A stretch of DNA of 7,676 nt from Planctomycetaceae bacterium (GTDB lineage Bacteria; Planctomycetota; Planctomycetia; Planctomycetales; Planctomycetaceae). Made by a program: the position numbers and the translations under genes. The notes beneath the pieces were generated by a model, which saw nothing but the letters and a program-made list of their open reading frames with translations, was not told the origin of the DNA and did not search any database. Below, in pieces: positions 5,746 to 7,676 of this stretch. The stretch's first letter is position 1; every line of letters starts with the position of its first letter. Location of the stretch: the NCBI GenBank assembly GCA_947463775.1, contig CANHVD010000259.1, positions 1-7,676 of the forward strand. Reading direction: 5' to 3'.

Positions 5746-6939
5746 ATGAATGAAGAAATCAACGTTATTGTTGTGAGTCGCGGGCGAAAGGGTTTGTACC
5801 TGCGATACACGGACCCGTTGACCAACAAACGAATTGAGAGAATTGCCGGGACAACCAATCGCGGTAAAGCACAGAAGCTCGCCGGTGAATGGCAGAAGGA
5901 GTTGCAGCAGGGCACTGAGAATGATCGATCGAAGCTGACATGGACCGAGTTTAGGGATTCATATTTGGAGCTTCACGGATCAAGCCTGAGTCGTGAGACT
6001 CAATCGAAGATTGAAACTGTTCTGGGGAGTTTTGAAGCCACTATTGGAGCACATCGGTTGACATCTGTAACAAGTCAGCACGTTTCAAAATGGCAGGCGG
6101 CTTTGCGGACGGATACGAAGTCAGAACACACGATTGCCAGCTACACGGCTCATCTGAAAGCTGCGTTCAACTGGGCGAAAGAACAGGGATTGATAGCCAA
6201 GATTCCATCGATCAAAAAGCCGAAGCGAGCCAGCACCAGCGAAGCAATGAAGGGCCGTCCAATCACTTCTGAAGAGTTTGAACGGATGCTCGCCCAGATT
6301 GTCGAGCCATACCTGAAACCGCTACAGCACGCGGGCTGGAAACATCTTTTGCGGGGTCTGTGGTGGTCGGGCTTGCGTCTGGAAGAGTCTCTCAACCTGT
6401 GGTGGGATCGTCTCGACCGTATCTCGATCGACCTGACATCTGGCAGGCCGTTACTCAGGATTCCCGCCGAAAGAGAGAAGGGCAACCGAGATCGACTTTA
6501 CCCGGTAGCTACAGAGTTTGCCGAGATGATATTGGCAGTCCCGGAGGATGAACGTCGCGGGCCGTTCTTTACGGTGCTCACCAAAGAAGGAAAGCCGTAC
6601 TCCAGAAGTCGCCATGCGGTTGGGCGTATCATCGCCGAACTGGGCCGGAAAGCTGGGATCGTCGTAAAGGCTCACCAGAAGACCGGAGAGAAAGAGTTTG
6701 CGTCTGCCCACGATCTGCGGCGTTCTTTCGGTGAACGATGGGCAAAGCGAGTTGAAGCCCCGTTCCTTCAGAAGATGATGCGGCATTCGGCAATCACTAC
6801 GACGCTGCGATATTACTCGTCGCGAGATGCGGCAGATGCTGCTGCTCATATCGATCAGGCTTTCCATCGCTCACAGCCTGCCCCAGTGGCACAAGTTGAC
6901 AACCAAGCGACGAATTCAGCCTCTGAGGTGACCTTTTAG
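5746..6939 (+). CDS. Tyrosine recombinase / phage-type integrase
   Basis: A 397-residue site-specific recombinase of the phage integrase (tyrosine recombinase) family, which cuts and rejoins DNA through a covalent 3'-phosphotyrosine. Residues 1-60 form an arm-binding-type N-terminus (RGRKGLYLRYTDPLTNKRIER). Residues 62-155 form the SAM-like core-binding domain (LTWTEFRDSYLE onward). The catalytic domain runs from about 172 to 375. The catalytic set looks complete: Arg211 (SGLRLEE), Lys245 in the EREKGNRDR hairpin, His322-x-x-Arg325 (HDLR), His347 (MMRH) and nucleophile Tyr356, nine residues after His347. I chose the ATG at 5746; an upstream GTG at 5623 would add 41 residues translated from the inverted repeat. 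The ribosome site is weak. No excisionase or other element gene is seen nearby. It converges on tRNA-Leu 64 bases away, suggesting that tRNA as its attachment site. Confidence 0.93.
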   Translation: MNEEINVIVVSRGRKGLYLRYTDPLTNKRIERIAGTTNRGKAQKLAGEWQKELQQGTENDRSKLTWTEFRDSYLELHGSSLSRETQSKIETVLGSFEATIGAHRLTSVTSQHVSKWQAALRTDTKSEHTIASYTAHLKAAFNWAKEQGLIAKIPSIKKPKRASTSEAMKGRPITSEEFERMLAQIVEPYLKPLQHAGWKHLLRGLWWSGLRLEESLNLWWDRLDRISIDLTSGRPLLRIPAEREKGNRDRLYPVATEFAEMILAVPEDERRGPFFTVLTKEGKPYSRSRHAVGRIIAELGRKAGIVVKAHQKTGEKEFASAHDLRRSFGERWAKRVEAPFLQKMMRHSAITTTLRYYSSRDAADAAAHIDQAFHRSQPAPVAQVDNQATNSASEVTF

Positions 6940-6945
6940 GTGACC
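6926..6945. repeat. Tandem pair of 8-bp direct repeats at the recombinase stop
   Basis: AGGTGACC occurs at 6926-6933 and 6938-6945, separated by TTTT, giving a 12-base period. The recombinase stop codon (6937-6939) falls between and within the copies. Each copy is itself a near-dyad (GGT-G-ACC). Short direct repeats beside an integration site can be arm-type binding sites for the recombinase or its excisionase; that role is inferred. Confidence 0.4.
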
Positions 6946-6956
6946 AGAGCCATTTT

Positions 6957-6972
6957 GCGGCTGCTTGGCCGC
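6957..6972. repeat. Short hairpin between recombinase and tRNA-Leu
   Basis: GCGGC (6957-6961) and GCCGC (6968-6972) form a 5-bp G/C stem with a 6-nt loop. Neither strand has a T tract after the stem, so it is not a standard intrinsic terminator, although it lies where both the recombinase and the tRNA transcripts should end. Confidence 0.3.
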
Positions 6973-7003
6973 TGCTGAGTCTTCAGAAACCCAGTCATTT
7001 TAT

Positions 7004-7090
7004 TAGCCAGGACGGGAATCGAACCCGTACGTCCCTTTACGGGACCCGGGATTTTAAGTCCCGTGCGTCTGCCTGTTTCGCCACCTGGCC
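7004..7090 (-). tRNA. tRNA-Leu (UAA anticodon)
   Basis: An 87-base class II tRNA on the minus strand. The acceptor is GGCCAGG with CCTGGCT (the 1-72 pair is G-U). U8 and G9 follow, then the D arm GCG...CGC with AAACAGGCAGA. The anticodon arm is CGGGA-CTTAAAA-TCCCG with anticodon UAA (7054-7056), and the long variable arm is built on GTCCC-GTAAA-GGGAC. The T arm is ACGGG-TTCGATT-CCCGT. The discriminator is A, as expected for leucine. CCA is not encoded. It reads UUA codons. Its 3' end faces the recombinase gene, and tRNA 3' halves are favoured integration sites. A CATGACA direct repeat (7111-7117, 7127-7133) lies upstream; no clear promoter is seen. Confidence 0.96.
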
Positions 7091-7219
7091 GAGCGGAAAA
7101 TTCCATCGGTCATGACATTGCTGAGCCATGACAACAATCCGTCACCACAGTGCAGAGACACTTCAATTCGGGGACGGAAACTCGACTTCCGGGCGAAGAG
7201 TATCGAAGATTGCGGAAAG

Positions 7220-7262
7220 TAAAAACTGAAGCCTGCACATTCTTGCAACGTGCAGGCTTCAT
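7220..7262 (-). terminator. Strong intrinsic terminator of the right-edge gene
   Basis: TGAAGCCTGCAC (7227-7238) and GTGCAGGCTTCA (7250-7261) form a perfect 12-bp stem with an 11-nt loop. Read on the minus strand, the stem is followed by G and five T residues (complement of 7221-7225), the classic rho-independent form. It lies about 80 bases past the stop of the minus-strand gene at the right edge and upstream of tRNA-Leu, so it separates the two transcription units. Confidence 0.9.
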
Positions 7263-7342
7263 TTCGCAGGTTTTACTGATTTTTCGGGACGAACTCGGCT
7301 GTCCGTGCGGCTTTTGGTTCAGGTGATTTCCGCAGATTCAGC

Positions 7343-7676
7343 CTACGGGATAATCAGGAACAGGCCGACCACCGTAGCGACTTCCACAACAGTCGCTTCT
7401 TCGTTGAACGGGATCTGGTAATGCTTCTTCGGAGCGAATTCTCCGGGACGGTAGTAGCCCAGGGCATACTGTTTTGAATGAATCGGATGCAGAGCCATCT
7501 GATATGGCAGCCCGACCAGTTGCGTTGCGAAGAGCCCCGTCGATGCAAACGGCTGCACAATCGGATGATACGTGTGACCGTAACGCTCCAGTGATGGATC
7601 TTCGAAATACAAAGGGTAGTGATAAAAGTTGGTCGGAGCCCACTGATACACCGTCGGACTGGCCTCACGAGGCTGA
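7343..7676 (-). CDS. Conserved planctomycete hypothetical protein, C-terminal part
   Basis: The last 110 codons of a gene that enters from beyond the right edge; the true start is outside the window. The visible part is rich in Tyr, Pro and His: WAPTNFYHYPLYFEDPSLERY, then LPYQMALHP, ALGYYRPGEFAPK and YQIPFNEEATVVEVATVVGLF, ending LIIP at a TAG stop. I recall proteins with this W-x-P-x-N-F-Y-H-x-P-L-Y-F-E-D-P pattern in other planctomycetes, annotated as hypothetical; I cannot name a family. The final 17 residues are hydrophobic and could be a membrane-associated or buried segment. The dense aromatic motifs suggest an envelope protein, but that is inference. A GTG at 7651 is in frame but is probably just an internal valine, because the frame stays open to the edge and reads naturally. 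Transcription ends at the terminator at 7220-7262. Confidence 0.8.
   Translation of the reverse strand, partial: QPREASPTVYQWAPTNFYHYPLYFEDPSLERYGHTYHPIVQPFASTGLFATQLVGLPYQMALHPIHSKQYALGYYRPGEFAPKKHYQIPFNEEATVVEVATVVGLFLIIP

Noticed and set aside
1..7676. CRISPR array, transposase, toxin-antitoxin or defence cassette
   Set aside because: No regularly spaced repeats, no transposase or nuclease motifs, and no paired small toxin/antitoxin frames were seen on either strand.

Overview
The window most likely comes from a planctomycete (Planctomycetota). The main evidence is a DUF1559 protein: a type IV pilin-like N-terminus (GFTLIELLVVIAIIAILIA), then the AREAARR..C..NLKQLGLALHNYHD signature, ending in an ADG motif and a LATRGGGE tail. 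This family is hugely expanded in planctomycetes. A small lipoprotein behind it and a Tyr/Pro-rich conserved protein at the right edge fit the same assignment. Genus cannot be told from this sequence.

Layout, left to right. (1) 1-146: no gene seen. (2) 147-1311, minus strand: a slipin/SPFH (band 7) protein with a strong intrinsic terminator just past its stop and a dyad-rich leader upstream. Its N-terminal half holds three copies of the short motif that normally opens an SPFH domain, and no membrane anchor. (3) 1339-2239: mostly non-coding, holding a tRNA with CAU anticodon (minus), a stretch dense in inverted repeats, and one doubtful small ORF. (4) 2240-3487, plus strand: a DUF218/YdcF-like protein and a glyoxalase-like (VOC) protein 36 nt apart, probably one operon. 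(5) 3536-4811, minus strand: DUF1559 pseudopilin-like protein followed by a small PepSY-like lipoprotein, probably one operon, convergent with the VOC gene. (6) 4825-5745: about 0.9 kb without a convincing gene but with several palindromes and hairpins. (7) 5746-6939, plus strand: an intact-looking tyrosine recombinase. (8) 7004-7090, minus strand: tRNA-Leu(UAA), whose 3' end faces the recombinase, a classic integration arrangement. (9) 7220-7676, minus strand: a strong intrinsic terminator and the C-terminal part of a conserved planctomycete protein running off the right edge.

Most of the window looks like ordinary planctomycete chromosome: short operons, envelope proteins and scattered tRNAs. 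The accessory part is the recombinase and the gene-poor DNA upstream of it, up to the tRNA-Leu gene. I found no CRISPR array, toxin-antitoxin pair, defence cassette or transposase, and I do not see a clearly new multi-gene system. The items most worth following up are the recombinase-tRNA-Leu junction with its flanking repeats, the N-terminal triplication in the slipin, the dyads in the slipin leader, and the odd CAU tRNA.
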